A DNA stretch of 64,000 nt from CAVSUZ01 sp963791885 (lineage in GTDB: Bacteria > Pseudomonadota > Alphaproteobacteria > Acetobacterales > Acetobacteraceae), in contig CAWBUL010000005.1 of NCBI GenBank assembly GCA_963791885.1, positions 1,178,001-1,242,000 of the forward strand. The letters are read 5' to 3'. Of the stretch, positions 8,583-17,678 are shown one piece after another. The notes under the pieces are model-generated. The model saw nothing but the letters and a program-made list of their open reading frames with translations, was not told where the DNA came from and made no database searches. Each line of letters opens with the position of its first letter. The first letter of the stretch is position 1. The position numbers and the translations under genes were made by a program.

Positions 8583-9538
8583 TAATCCCCCGGGATAAAG
8601 ACGCGCACCAATCCCGGATAGACGGCTTGGCGTGCATTGGGTGCCAGGACTATCCGACTTCTCCAGTCCTCACCTAAGGTTTGCGCCACATGTTTGGCAA
8701 AATTCACATCACTCGGATAGTAGTAGCGAACTGACTGCACCGGCACTGATTGCTGGCGAACCACCGCAATTACGTGGAAGCCGATTGCGCGCAATGCATT
8801 TCCCAGACTTTCGGCTTGGTATTCGGAAAAACGGCCATCGCCTGCAAAATCAATGATAACGCGCGGAAATGGGACCGACAAGCCACCGGACGGGCGCGCA
8901 GTCTCGGACGTAACCATATTGCGCTTTGCCGAGTGTGAAGCTGAAATATCCGGAGTTGATGCCGGCGGCGAAATCGACACCGATTCTCCGTGAATCTTGG
9001 CTGGCAAGGACGCGGCTGGCATCGTTGGTGCTGGATTCGGCTCTGCCGGGTGACCATCGTAACGAGGTACGATAAAGAGCAGGGTTCCAATCGCGATGCT
9101 AAACAGAAGACAGAATTCGATCAGATGGGTTTTGGAGAATCCTGGACGGATATCGCTAGAAGACGGCTGAGCCAGCCTGTCTTCTGGGAACGGTCTGAGC
9201 GCGTTCGTCACTCGCAAGCTTGTTCGTCTACCCCGATCAGCCCAGCGAGGCAGACGTGTCGTAGCGACCGCCTTTTTGACCAGTTCAGAGTCTACTGATG
9301 CCGCATTCTCCGTACTAGCAAGGAAAAGCGTTAACCTGAGCAGGTGATCGAGCTGGCGGACGGATCCATTGCTATAAGCGACCAATAAATCGAGAGCGTC
9401 CGGTGTGAATAGTGGAGACTCAGCTCCAACCTCCCGGAGCCGATTGGTGACGAAGGTGGTGAGCTCTCCGCCCGTTACGGGCGGTCCTGAACGAACGGCC
9501 GAGTTCACGGCAAAGCGGTACGGAGTTGAGCTATGCAC
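8582..9538 (-). CDS. ExeA-like ATPase remnant: lid domain, membrane segment, periplasmic domain
   Basis: Protein of 318 residues from a GTG at 9538. Residues 22-90 (ELTTFVTNRLREVG, LFTPDALDLLVAYSNGSVRQ) resemble the C-terminal lid of ExeA/GspA-type AAA ATPases, but the Walker A and B core is absent. One transmembrane segment (about 140-160, IEFCLLFSIAIGTLLFIV) leads to a Pro-rich linker and a periplasmic domain (RVIIDFAGDGRFSEYQ, VRYYYPSD) of LytR_C-like appearance. The 5' end overlaps wzy by 34 bp. The TAG stop is formed at the junction with the IS5 terminus (8582), so the original C-terminus may have been longer. Confidence 0.6.
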   Translation of the reverse strand: MHSSTPYRFAVNSAVRSGPPVTGGELTTFVTNRLREVGAESPLFTPDALDLLVAYSNGSVRQLDHLLRLTLFLASTENAASVDSELVKKAVATTRLPRWADRGRRTSLRVTNALRPFPEDRLAQPSSSDIRPGFSKTHLIEFCLLFSIAIGTLLFIVPRYDGHPAEPNPAPTMPAASLPAKIHGESVSISPPASTPDISASHSAKRNMVTSETARPSGGLSVPFPRVIIDFAGDGRFSEYQAESLGNALRAIGFHVIAVVRQQSVPVQSVRYYYPSDVNFAKHVAQTLGEDWRSRIVLAPNARQAVYPGLVRVFIPGD

Positions 9539-10662
9539 AACATTAGCAGAATGAGGAATAGGACGGGCGGGAACTGCTGATATCCACCCGCAAAGAGGAA
9601 CAGGACCATTCCTGGAAGAACAAGGGCGCGCTGCACCGGTGTTCGTCTGTTCACCAGAAACAACATCAAATAAGCAACGAGCGCCGGTAGCCCATACTCG
9701 AGTAACACCTTCACAGGCGTGTTAACGTCATAAAACCAGGGGACTGAAATGGCTTCGCTTGCGCCACTGCCGATGCCCATCAGCAGGCTGAGTGGTTCCC
9801 GATGAATGACGTATCCCAGCAGCCAGAATGGTGTAATGAACCGCATATGGGCGCTGGTGCCTATTTCCCAGAACTCTTGAATGCGAGAGCTGAACGCAGC
9901 GGCAACCGGGGGGGTGATCAAGACAATTAGGCCGATAGCTGAGGCGAGCAGCGTCACCGTGCCAGTCGCAATCACGATCCCACGGCGGCCCAATGTGAAA
10001 GTCGCGGCGACCAGGAAACTGAGCAGAACAATCCAGCCTGTCCCTGAGAAAGACAGAACGAGCGCAAGAATAAAGAAAATCAGATAACGTGGGCGGCGGA
10101 ATAGGGTGGCTTCGATGATCAGGCCCAGCGCCATGAATTGCGAAAATGTCGATGGCTCAATGATGAAGAAGCCATTCGACTTCAGCAAACTCCCGATCCC
10201 AACGGGAATGACCAAGTTGTACCACCGCTCGTACAGGATGGATTGCGGAAGAATCGCCGAGAACTCAAAGATTCGGACCCCGACAAACTGGGCGGCGAAC
10301 TGAACTATCCCCGCTATAGCGATCCATGAGAACCAGTAGTTCACACGGCCGAAGAACGCCGATTCGCTGACTCGATGAGCGAAAGAGAGTACGGCGAAGC
10401 TGGTCAGAACAAGGAATTGCGAGAGTGAATTGTAATTCACCCCGACCCCGAAGCGGTTCGGCGTGGTGACCTGCCACACCATGCCAAGAGCGATCCAGCC
10501 GCTCAGCAGAAGAAAAACTCGGAGGCGGCGACGGTCGATGGCGAGAATACCACCCATAAGTCCAATCAGGGCGATCAGACCTCCAACCGGTCCGACAATG
10601 TTGATCGGCTTCGCGCCGAACGGGATGCCGAAACGTTGGAGCAACAGTGCACTGATGAGCAA
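9505..10662 (-). CDS. wzy: Polysaccharide polymerase (Wzy/O-antigen ligase-like)
   Basis: Integral membrane protein of 385 residues with about ten hydrophobic segments and a large loop around residues 120-160, the layout of Wzy polymerases that join repeat units on the periplasmic face. The conserved-looking SLSQFLVL and EPSTFSQFMALG stretches fit the family loosely; Wzy sequences are poorly conserved. The start is a TTG at 10662 and no better in-frame start follows the upstream stop. It overlaps the downstream remnant gene by 34 bp. Identification rests on topology and on the Wza/Wzx/WbaP neighbours. Confidence 0.7.
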   Translation of the reverse strand: MLISALLLQRFGIPFGAKPINIVGPVGGLIALIGLMGGILAIDRRRLRVFLLLSGWIALGMVWQVTTPNRFGVGVNYNSLSQFLVLTSFAVLSFAHRVSESAFFGRVNYWFSWIAIAGIVQFAAQFVGVRIFEFSAILPQSILYERWYNLVIPVGIGSLLKSNGFFIIEPSTFSQFMALGLIIEATLFRRPRYLIFFILALVLSFSGTGWIVLLSFLVAATFTLGRRGIVIATGTVTLLASAIGLIVLITPPVAAAFSSRIQEFWEIGTSAHMRFITPFWLLGYVIHREPLSLLMGIGSGASEAISVPWFYDVNTPVKVLLEYGLPALVAYLMLFLVNRRTPVQRALVLPGMVLFLFAGGYQQFPPVLFLILLMLCIAQLRTALP

Positions 10663-10887
10663 GGCGTCCGTAAGCCGCAGCGTCTGATGTTCGATTTCGC
10701 GTGGCTGTCAGCTGAAATCCGATGGAATCGCATTCAGAGAGCCACGCCGAAGCTCTCACAGTCAATGTGGTGCCCCTTGATGGCGGTTTACGCCCTGGGA
10801 GATATCGCTTCTGGGCATTTACGGAGAAGCACGATTCCGAGAGCAACAACTGGCCGACTGACGCCGCGCGCAATCGGAGAGCCTAGA

Positions 10888-11184
10888 TCAGCTCCCGTTC
10901 GCCTCCAAACCAAGCGCGGTATCGATCGCCTTGCGGCAGGAGAAATTCAAATCAGGGCGATAGAATTTGAGGCACATCACCTCGTTCTGAGGAGTGTACC
11001 TGGACTGATCGGGTGTTGGACAGAACCGTGCTGTCTCGGCAGCGCAAGCTGTTTCAACCTGGCTATAGGCCTGCGCCGGCTGATCCTCGGGCGCTCCGGT
11101 CTGGGCCGATGAGTCTTCTGCACCCGCGCAGCTCAGGACAACCAGGACCGTCATGACCGACCAAAATGGCTTGCGGTGGTACAT
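10888..11184 (-). CDS. Small secreted Cys-rich protein
   Basis: Protein of 98 residues with an N-terminal signal peptide (FWSVMTVLVVLSCAGAEDSSAQ). The mature part has the spacing CAAETARFC...VMCLKFYRPDLNFSC, which resembles a single Cys-rich (GLG1-type) repeat found in periplasmic proteins. It lies between wzy and the divergently read barrel gene, so a role in EPS secretion is possible but only by position. Confidence 0.6.
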   Translation of the reverse strand: MYHRKPFWSVMTVLVVLSCAGAEDSSAQTGAPEDQPAQAYSQVETACAAETARFCPTPDQSRYTPQNEVMCLKFYRPDLNFSCRKAIDTALGLEANGS

Positions 11185-11279
11185 AGCTACACTATTCTAA
11201 CAGCCTTCCCAGCGGTCAACCTGCCTCTGCATTTCGCCGCGGGCCGTTCGTTCTGAGATGATGAAGCTCGGGAGAGGCT

Positions 11280-12606
11280 GTGATGCGGATTGCGCTCCGA
11301 CGGGAGCTGCTGCTGTGCGTTGCCGAAGCCATGTTTGTCCTGCGTTATGCGCCTTCGGCACGGGCACAGGAATTTGAGCAGTATCTAAATCCTGTTGTGC
11401 CGGGGTTTGGAGAACAACCAGGAGTCACTGTGGCGTCGAGACTTCGGCCGGAATACGACTACCCAGGCTTGCACCTGGGCGGATTCACCATTCACTCAGA
11501 GTTGCAGGAGTCGGCGGGTTACGACAGCAATGTGACTGGGACCACGCCGGCGCATGGGAGCTCCTTTTTGGAAACAAGCGGGAACGCTCAGGCGAGCTCC
11601 AACTGGAACCGGAACAGCCTGGCTGGGGCCATCACCTTTGACAACTATCAGTATTTTGATCAGCCCCGGCAGACGTACACGAATTGGACAGCCTCACTCG
11701 GAGGCACCTACGACATCGGGTCTAACGTCCTCTATTTGGGTTACGCGCATCTGAACCTGAACCAAACGTCCCGAGACCTGGACGTTCCGCAATTAGAAAG
11801 CCCGATCCCGTACCGTATCGATGATGTGCGGACAAGCTACAAGGCGAATTTCGATCCGCTGACCGTGCAGCCGGGAATCGAGTTAGCAAATTACGATTTC
11901 AGCAACGGCATCGTGATGGGCCAGCCTTACATCCAGACGTATCGGAACCGGGTTGTCCTGACCCCAAGCGTGCAGACCTCTTACGAGTTTTCTTCGCTAC
12001 GCAAGATCGTCTTCGTTGTCCGGGACTCGATAGCCGACTTCACCACGCCCGTCGCGGGCATTCCCAGACAAAACTTCAACGACGTGTCCGTGTTGGGCGG
12101 CGTTGAGTACCGATACTGGGGGGCCACTCCAGTTTCGCGCCTTGGTCGGCTATGAGATCCGTACCTTCACCAGTTCGCAATACAAGACCATTTCCGCTCC
12201 GATCGCCGAAGTTTCCGCCACCTGGACCCCGACTGGCCTTACAACCGTGACGGGCAGCGTGGCACGGTACATCGAGGAGAGCGCATCGGACACCACGGCC
12301 GGGTACACCGAAACGGCGCTCAAACTCTCTGTTGATCATGAGTATTTGCGCAACGTTCTTTTGAATGCGAACGGTGCCTTCTACCACGATTTGTATCAGG
12401 AGGGTGGCAACCAGTCCTATTATTCGGCTGGCGGGGGCGTTGCCTGGCTGATGAACCGGCACATGCGCCTGCAAACAACCTACACCTTTGCCAGCCGCCA
12501 ATCAGCCGCAACGTCCGCTGCGAATGGTGGGTTGGGAAACGGCATCATCTTCGGCGGCTCATACAACGAGAGCCTGTTTCTGGTTCAGCTTCGTTTTGGT
12601 CTATAA
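11280..12606 (+). pseudogene. EPS outer-membrane beta-barrel protein, frameshifted
   Basis: Two frames together form a barrel protein of about 435 residues with a signal peptide (to SARAQ) and alternating aromatic beta strands ending in VQLRFGL, a C-terminal strand typical of porin-like proteins. Such barrels (EpsL/VpsM-like) often accompany Wza. The first frame runs to about 12117, then a 1-bp shift near the run of six G (12118-12123) moves to the frame that continues PLQFRALVGYEIRTF. The GTG at 11280 is directly followed by ATG, the likelier start. It heads a plus-strand block with wza and a GH16 gene. Confidence 0.7.
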
Positions 12607-12639
12607 ATGGATATCGATCAATCTAGGGAGTCCGATATC

Positions 12640-13218
12640 ATGGGAGGGGTTCTTCGCGTACACATCACGACCCGGGCAGCGGCCATTGTCCTCCTGACAC
12701 TCTTGAGTGCGTGCGCGCCAGGCGCAAATCAGCCTCCGCTGTCGCAATATACTTCCAACGGGTATCGCCTGGGAGCTGGCGACCAAGTGCGTATCATCAC
12801 CTTTGGGGAAGACCAACTCACAGGCGAGTTCACGGTTGACGATCAGGGCAACATTTCCTTGCCATTGCTGGGGACAGTCCGCACTGCTGGCTATACGCCG
12901 GAAGAGCTCGGCCAACACATCGCTGCAGGATTGCAGAGCGGCAACTTCTTGCGCCGGCCGAGCGTTGCCGTCCAGGTGATTGCGTATCGCCCAATTTTCG
13001 TGCTGGGCGAGGTCAATAAGCCGGGCATGTATCCGTATCAGCCCGGTATGACGATGTTGACGGCCGTGGCGATCGCCGGTGGTTTCACCTATCGCGCCGT
13101 TGAGGATTACGCTGCGGATGTGCGCACGGTGAGCGGGCACGCGGTTCAGGGTAAAATCGGCCCCGAGTCCTTCCTGGCACCGGGCGACGTGGTCAAAGTC
13201 TACGAGCGCCACTTTTGA
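12640..13218 (+). CDS. Polysaccharide export lipoprotein (Wza family)
   Basis: Outer-membrane export protein of about 192 residues. The ATG at 12640 is preceded by AGGGAG at good spacing, better than an in-frame ATG at 12607. A lipobox (LLSAC) ends the signal sequence. The Poly_export domain follows (YRLGAGDQVRIITFGEDQLTG, ISLPLLGTV), then an SLBB-type beta-grasp region (IFVLGEVNKPGMYPYQPGMT). It is short, without the C-terminal amphipathic helix of E. coli Wza, as in many alphaproteobacterial homologues. Its TGA overlaps the next gene. Confidence 0.9.
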   Translation: MGGVLRVHITTRAAAIVLLTLLSACAPGANQPPLSQYTSNGYRLGAGDQVRIITFGEDQLTGEFTVDDQGNISLPLLGTVRTAGYTPEELGQHIAAGLQSGNFLRRPSVAVQVIAYRPIFVLGEVNKPGMYPYQPGMTMLTAVAIAGGFTYRAVEDYAADVRTVSGHAVQGKIGPESFLAPGDVVKVYERHF

Positions 13219-14123
13219 TCGTACGACGCCGAACTTTGCTGGCCGGCCTCGGCGCCGCGCTCACCGCTCGGTCCGCGGCGGCAACGCCTCTTCCCGTTGG
13301 CCTCGAAGGTCCTGCCAGATTGATTAAAGACTGGACCTTCGGCAGCACACGCCCGGGCGCGACGGTGCGCAGTATGTCTGACCTTCGGCAGGATTTTCGC
13401 TTCCGCTATATCTATGACCACGGGCGCCTGGACGGATTACCGACTTCATGGTCCCGCTACCGAGACTATCCTGAGGGCGATCCCCGATCGGTTCATGTCT
13501 TCACGGCAGATAGGCTGATTCTGAAGGCTAGCATTGCTCCCGACGGGGGTCTGCGGCCGGGCGGGATCGAGGCCGGCATGTTGCGAGCGCTTCTGCCCGT
13601 TACGACTGGCATGTTGGTGGAAATGCGAGCGAGACTGCCACGCGGTCTGGGTGTCTGGCCGGCGTTCTGGCTGAACCCGGGCGTCGAGTACCCGGACGGT
13701 CAATTTTCGGTGCTGCCGTGGCCACCAGAGATCGATATCTTCGAATTTTTCGTTTGGCAGCATCGCACGCGCCCGGAAATCATGGAGTGTAACGTCCAGG
13801 TCAATGGCGACCCTGCTAAATACGGGAATCCACACGACACATTTAGTCTGTTCGCCAACGGCGAGTATAATCCAGGAATCGACTTTTCAGCGGGTTTTCA
13901 TGTGTTCGCACTCGATTGGCGCAGGGACTTGCCGACTTGGTACCTGGACGGACGGAAAATAAAGCAGACTTACTACGAATGGGGCGATGCTCCGCCGGCG
14001 CATATCCTGGTGACCAACCAAATTGGGATGACGCTGAAGGGCGTGGACCTGACGGGCATGCGTGACGAGGGGTCAGGGTGGGATTACACCCTGGATTACC
14101 TGCGGGTCTGGAGCCGAGAGTAG
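13215..14123 (+). CDS. Tat-exported GH16 endo-beta-glycanase
   Basis: Secreted glycoside hydrolase of 302 residues. The N-terminus carries a twin-arginine signal (RRRTLLAGLG). The GH16 active-site signature is E172-I-D-I-F-E177, giving nucleophile and acid/base. The aromatic VWPAFWLNPG and YTLDYLRVWS at the end fit the fold. A TTG start at 13215 overlaps the wza stop. In an EPS locus this is likely a depolymerase setting chain length, comparable to ExoK. The last 51 bp overlap the convergent wzx gene. Confidence 0.85.
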   Translation: MIVRRRTLLAGLGAALTARSAAATPLPVGLEGPARLIKDWTFGSTRPGATVRSMSDLRQDFRFRYIYDHGRLDGLPTSWSRYRDYPEGDPRSVHVFTADRLILKASIAPDGGLRPGGIEAGMLRALLPVTTGMLVEMRARLPRGLGVWPAFWLNPGVEYPDGQFSVLPWPPEIDIFEFFVWQHRTRPEIMECNVQVNGDPAKYGNPHDTFSLFANGEYNPGIDFSAGFHVFALDWRRDLPTWYLDGRKIKQTYYEWGDAPPAHILVTNQIGMTLKGVDLTGMRDEGSGWDYTLDYLRVWSRE

Positions 14124-15620
14124 AGTGAGACGAAGCTCCCATACGTCGCGCAGGATCCGCATGCCCGCTGGAAAGCACAGCAGGCACACTCCGCAGGCAG
14201 CGTAAGACACGATCAAAGAGGTGAAAATCATAGCATGCGCTCCGCTGCCCAGCCGCGCGAGTGCAGAATCGACGGCTCGCATCGCGAGGGCGGACCCTGA
14301 CGCGCTAATACAAAGCGGATAGGCAGCTTTGAAGACGCGCGCCAAGGTGACTGGCCCGCTTCTCGTTGCTCCCCAAATGCTTGCACCCTGTATCAAAATC
14401 GCAAAACATGCGAACGACCGCGCAACTCCTACAGGTCCCCAAGGGACGCCGGCGACGATCGAAACTATCGTCAATCCGCCACTTACAAATCCCCATCTGA
14501 GCTGCGCCGCCACTCGGCCCTGGCTGACAAACAGCCAATAAGCGCTGGCCCCGAACGGGACTAGGGTCGTCGCCAGCGACAAATAGCCGACAATTGGCGC
14601 CGCTGCTCTCCACTCCTGGCCCATGACGAAGGGTACCACGTTGTCGGCCTCCATCGCCGCCCACAGCAGTCCTGGCACAGCGGTGAGCAACAACGCCTGG
14701 AGCATTTGATCATATGCACGGACATACAGCCGGTCAGACCCCCGAAGCCGGGAGAGCAGCACAACGGCAACCCGTGAAATCGGTAAGCTGATCTGCCACC
14801 AAGGCACAATCACGAGCTTCATGGCTCGGTCATAAAGGCCAAGCGCGAATTGTCCGAACAGCCGTCCCAGCAGGACGTTTGGCAGATTGACTTCAGCATA
14901 ACCGAGAATGTTTGAGCCGGTCAGATGCCCCCCAAATCGCAGCAAGTCGGCGATATTTGTGCCGCGCCAACGCCAGATGGACGGGCGCCATGCAGACAAG
15001 AGCCAAGCCAACACAACTATTGTAAGCGAGTTCGCGGCTTGCATCAGCACCAGTGACCAATAGCCGAACCCGAGTGTCGCGCTGGCAATACCCACAATTG
15101 CCGCAAAAACGGCGCAGGAGACGTCGATGACAGCCAGGGAGCGATACTGCATCAGGCGGTTCAACAATGCGATTTGCTGCGCAGAGAAACCACTGAGTAC
15201 CAGAAGGCTTGCGGAGCAGACGGTCACCTTCATCAACTCCGGTTGATGATAGAACCAGGCAACCAACGGCGCTGCCAAAGCCATAAGACCAGCCAAACAG
15301 ACGCTGGCCCCAAGGTTCACCCAGAACAGCGCAGAAAGTTCATCATGCGTGATGCGTTCGCGTTGGATGGTAGCCTGCGTTAATCCAAGCTCGTTGAAGA
15401 TTTGCACAAAGCTGAGCACTGGGGCCACCATGGCAATGATGCCGAACACCGATGGTGCGAGCAGGTGCGTAAGAATGATCTGCGAGGTGAATTGTAGCGC
15501 CGCGCGGAAGCCTTGAGCAATGAGTGTAAGAACGGCGCCATGGACCGATCGGCGCTTGAGCGAGGCAATATCTGGATTGGCGTCCAGCTTCCACGTTGCA
15601 CCCGCTGCAGGCGGGGTCAT
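14073..15620 (-). CDS. wzx: Lipid-linked repeat-unit flippase (Wzx)
   Basis: Membrane protein of 515 residues with about 12-14 hydrophobic segments, belonging to the polysaccharide biosynthesis (MOP) flippases. The segment LTLIAQGFRAALQFTSQIIL opens the first helices and GYWSLVLMQAANSL lies mid-protein. It would move the undecaprenyl-linked repeat unit across the inner membrane. Its ATG overlaps the TGA of the transglycosylase gene as ATGA. The 3' end overlaps the convergent GH16 gene. Confidence 0.85.
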   Translation of the reverse strand: MTPPAAGATWKLDANPDIASLKRRSVHGAVLTLIAQGFRAALQFTSQIILTHLLAPSVFGIIAMVAPVLSFVQIFNELGLTQATIQRERITHDELSALFWVNLGASVCLAGLMALAAPLVAWFYHQPELMKVTVCSASLLVLSGFSAQQIALLNRLMQYRSLAVIDVSCAVFAAIVGIASATLGFGYWSLVLMQAANSLTIVVLAWLLSAWRPSIWRWRGTNIADLLRFGGHLTGSNILGYAEVNLPNVLLGRLFGQFALGLYDRAMKLVIVPWWQISLPISRVAVVLLSRLRGSDRLYVRAYDQMLQALLLTAVPGLLWAAMEADNVVPFVMGQEWRAAAPIVGYLSLATTLVPFGASAYWLFVSQGRVAAQLRWGFVSGGLTIVSIVAGVPWGPVGVARSFACFAILIQGASIWGATRSGPVTLARVFKAAYPLCISASGSALAMRAVDSALARLGSGAHAMIFTSLIVSYAACGVCLLCFPAGMRILRDVWELRLTLLSAPDPQVIQGVIPP

Positions 15621-16372
15621 TGCGCGTGGTCCCCTTCCTCGGACAGGATGATCCCACGCGCGGCCGCTGCGAGCGCGGAGTTTTTATGTCCGATCATCGC
15701 GGCGTTGCGCTTGGTACGGAACCGTGCGTCTTCAACAAGCTGGTGGCGAAATGCGACCGTCAGGACATGATATGGGTCCACATCTGCGGTCGCCGGCAGC
15801 GCAATCTGATGGCCGGTCATGCGCCATTCCGCAATGACCTGTTGGCGATAGCTATCGGCAACACCCGGTGTCTGTGAATGATAAGCTGCTGCGGCCGTTA
15901 TCCAATTGCCAGTGTGATGATAGAGTTGTGTCAGAAATTTTGCTGCGTACGCCGTGTTTGCGGTCGGATCAAATGCCGCTTTAAGCGAGGCGAAGGACGA
16001 AGGATGCTCGCGCAGATCGATCTGCATGCAACCAACGTCTATAAACGCCATGCCTTGGGCCTCGAATTTCGCTGTCGCCGCAATGGCCTCCTGCTTTGTT
16101 GGATAGAAATGTCCGACACCATCAGCATCGACGGACCAAGGCCAAGGCTGAAACACTCGGTGCTGCGGATCAAATCGCCCGGACTCCACCAGGGCAATCG
16201 ACGAGAGCAGTCCGGGAGGCAAGCGGAAGTCGCTCTGAACGGCGGTGCTGGCCTGAACGCAGGCTTCTCCTGCATTCTCAGCGCTTGCACCGTGCGTTGA
16301 TGTCGCGAGCAGACTCAGTGCGATGACTGTTGCACCGAAGATCCTACAGCAACCACCAAAGAGCCAGCCCAA
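15617..16372 (-). CDS. Lytic transglycosylase (SLT domain) in the EPS operon
   Basis: Predicted periplasmic murein transglycosylase of about 251 residues. The catalytic segment LPPGLLSSIALVESGRFD contains the glutamate, followed by FIDVGCMQIDLREH and WITAAAAYHS, as in SLT domains. The open frame extends upstream to 16690, but that part overlaps the small membrane gene. I chose TTG at 16372, which gives a signal-like IFGATVIALSLLATSTHG. It may open peptidoglycan for the export complex. It is translationally coupled to wzx. Confidence 0.7.
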   Translation of the reverse strand: MGWLFGGCCRIFGATVIALSLLATSTHGASAENAGEACVQASTAVQSDFRLPPGLLSSIALVESGRFDPQHRVFQPWPWSVDADGVGHFYPTKQEAIAATAKFEAQGMAFIDVGCMQIDLREHPSSFASLKAAFDPTANTAYAAKFLTQLYHHTGNWITAAAAYHSQTPGVADSYRQQVIAEWRMTGHQIALPATADVDPYHVLTVAFRHQLVEDARFRTKRNAAMIGHKNSALAAAARGIILSEEGDHAQ

Positions 16373-16604
16373 CCAGAAGCCATATGACGATGCAGATCGC
16401 AACTCCCAGCAGAATACCGCGGGCGGTGCGAAGCCGATCCGGCTCCGTTCGTGGCGAATCGGCTTGCCTATTGTCGGCCGGGACTGACGAGTTGGGGCTG
16501 CTCCAACCGGGCACGCGCAACTCGCCCGCCGGACGGGGTCGCCACTGCGCTTCTTCTCCCACTCGGATTTGCGGCCGTGTGTCGGGCTTCGATTCGGTTG
16601 GCAT
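16344..16604 (-). CDS. Small tail-anchored membrane protein
   Basis: Protein of 86 residues with a charged Pro-rich N-terminal part and a C-terminal transmembrane helix (LLGVAICIVIWLLVGLALWW), a tail-anchored layout. It lies between a glycosyltransferase and the transglycosylase gene and overlaps the latter by 29 bp. The function is unknown; position suggests an accessory of EPS assembly. Confidence 0.55.
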   Translation of the reverse strand: MPTESKPDTRPQIRVGEEAQWRPRPAGELRVPGWSSPNSSVPADNRQADSPRTEPDRLRTARGILLGVAICIVIWLLVGLALWWLL

Positions 16605-16691
16605 GCGATAAGCACGCTTATGAGGGACCGAACAGTTGCACGGCCGCGGCTTGTCTGCAACCCGACCTCGTCCAACTCGGAAAGACGCACC

Positions 16692-17678
16692 TTAGGCCTG
16701 CCCGGTGATCAGGCCTGGTGCTGACGGAGTAGAGAGTTCTTCCAAAGTGGGAAAGCCGCCCAGAGCTATCGGCACAGCCCTGTCGGGTGTCACCCCAGGC
16801 AGAATGAACGTCTCGAAGCTACCTCCGGACGTACGCGAAACTCGGTATGTGTGGCTCTTACCCGGACCGGCCAGGTGGATCACAGCGATGGTATCGTAGG
16901 GAGCATAGGGTCTGCAGAATGCGCCGACGCTGTCATTCCACATGGGCACTCCACGCGCGACGATCCAGTTCCAAGTCGGGGCTAGAAACCGGGTTCTCAG
17001 CGGAGCATTGCGCCACGGCGCGGGCCTATGTAGCGCCTGCACCAGGGCGAACTGATCGTGCGGCACCAGCTTACCGCTGCGCTCGATCGCTGCATGATAG
17101 AGCCGTTTCCACATCTCCCAGTGAGGCGTGTCGACGCGTCCCGCGAAAATGCCAGCGTTCAGATGCCTTCGGCTGAGCAGCCATGCACCGCTGATCGGAC
17201 CATAACCGAGCAGGAAATGCTTCGCGGTCCACGCAAGGAGCCAAAGCTGAAGGCGGTAGGCACGCTCGCTTTCGTGCGTGATCGCAAAACCGTCAGCATG
17301 TGCCCCCGCGATATACATATCAATTGCCCGGGGGTCCTGGAACCACACGTCAGAATCGACCCATAGATAGATGTCGTAGCCGGGGAAGTCTTGCGGCAGA
17401 AACGGTCGGGCGAGAAAGGACAGCAGCGCCGGAGAATGGTGATCCGCTGAGATGCCAAAATGTGGCGTCGGTCGGACAACCTGAACCTGCTTGTCGCTGA
17501 GCATATCGCGCTGAACTTGGGTCAGACCGATGTCGAAGCACGCCAAGGACAACGATCCTGGGTATTCTCTTGCCCGGAGGGTTTCGAGCATGCTCTGCAA
17601 GAGTGGGAAGAAGCGGCTGTCGCTGGCAGTGACCAGAAGTACACGCGCCGACTGAGGTGCGAAGGATGCCTCGTTCAC
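16692..17678 (-). CDS. Glycosyltransferase with DxD motif
   Basis: Cytoplasmic glycosyltransferase of 328 residues. The N-terminal VLLVTASDSRFFPLLQSML and the metal-binding D108-S-D110 (YLWVDSDVWF) suggest a GT-A fold near GT8-type enzymes. It probably adds a sugar to the lipid-linked EPS unit; donor and linkage cannot be read from sequence. It starts with an ATGA overlap with the glycosyltransferase pseudogene upstream. Confidence 0.7.
   Translation of the reverse strand: MNEASFAPQSARVLLVTASDSRFFPLLQSMLETLRAREYPGSLSLACFDIGLTQVQRDMLSDKQVQVVRPTPHFGISADHHSPALLSFLARPFLPQDFPGYDIYLWVDSDVWFQDPRAIDMYIAGAHADGFAITHESERAYRLQLWLLAWTAKHFLLGYGPISGAWLLSRRHLNAGIFAGRVDTPHWEMWKRLYHAAIERSGKLVPHDQFALVQALHRPAPWRNAPLRTRFLAPTWNWIVARGVPMWNDSVGAFCRPYAPYDTIAVIHLAGPGKSHTYRVSRTSGGSFETFILPGVTPDRAVPIALGGFPTLEELSTPSAPGLITGQA

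Noticed and set aside
15617..16690. Longer transglycosylase starting at 16690
   Set aside because: The first 105 residues overlap the small tail-anchored gene and look random; the signal-like segment starts only near 16372.
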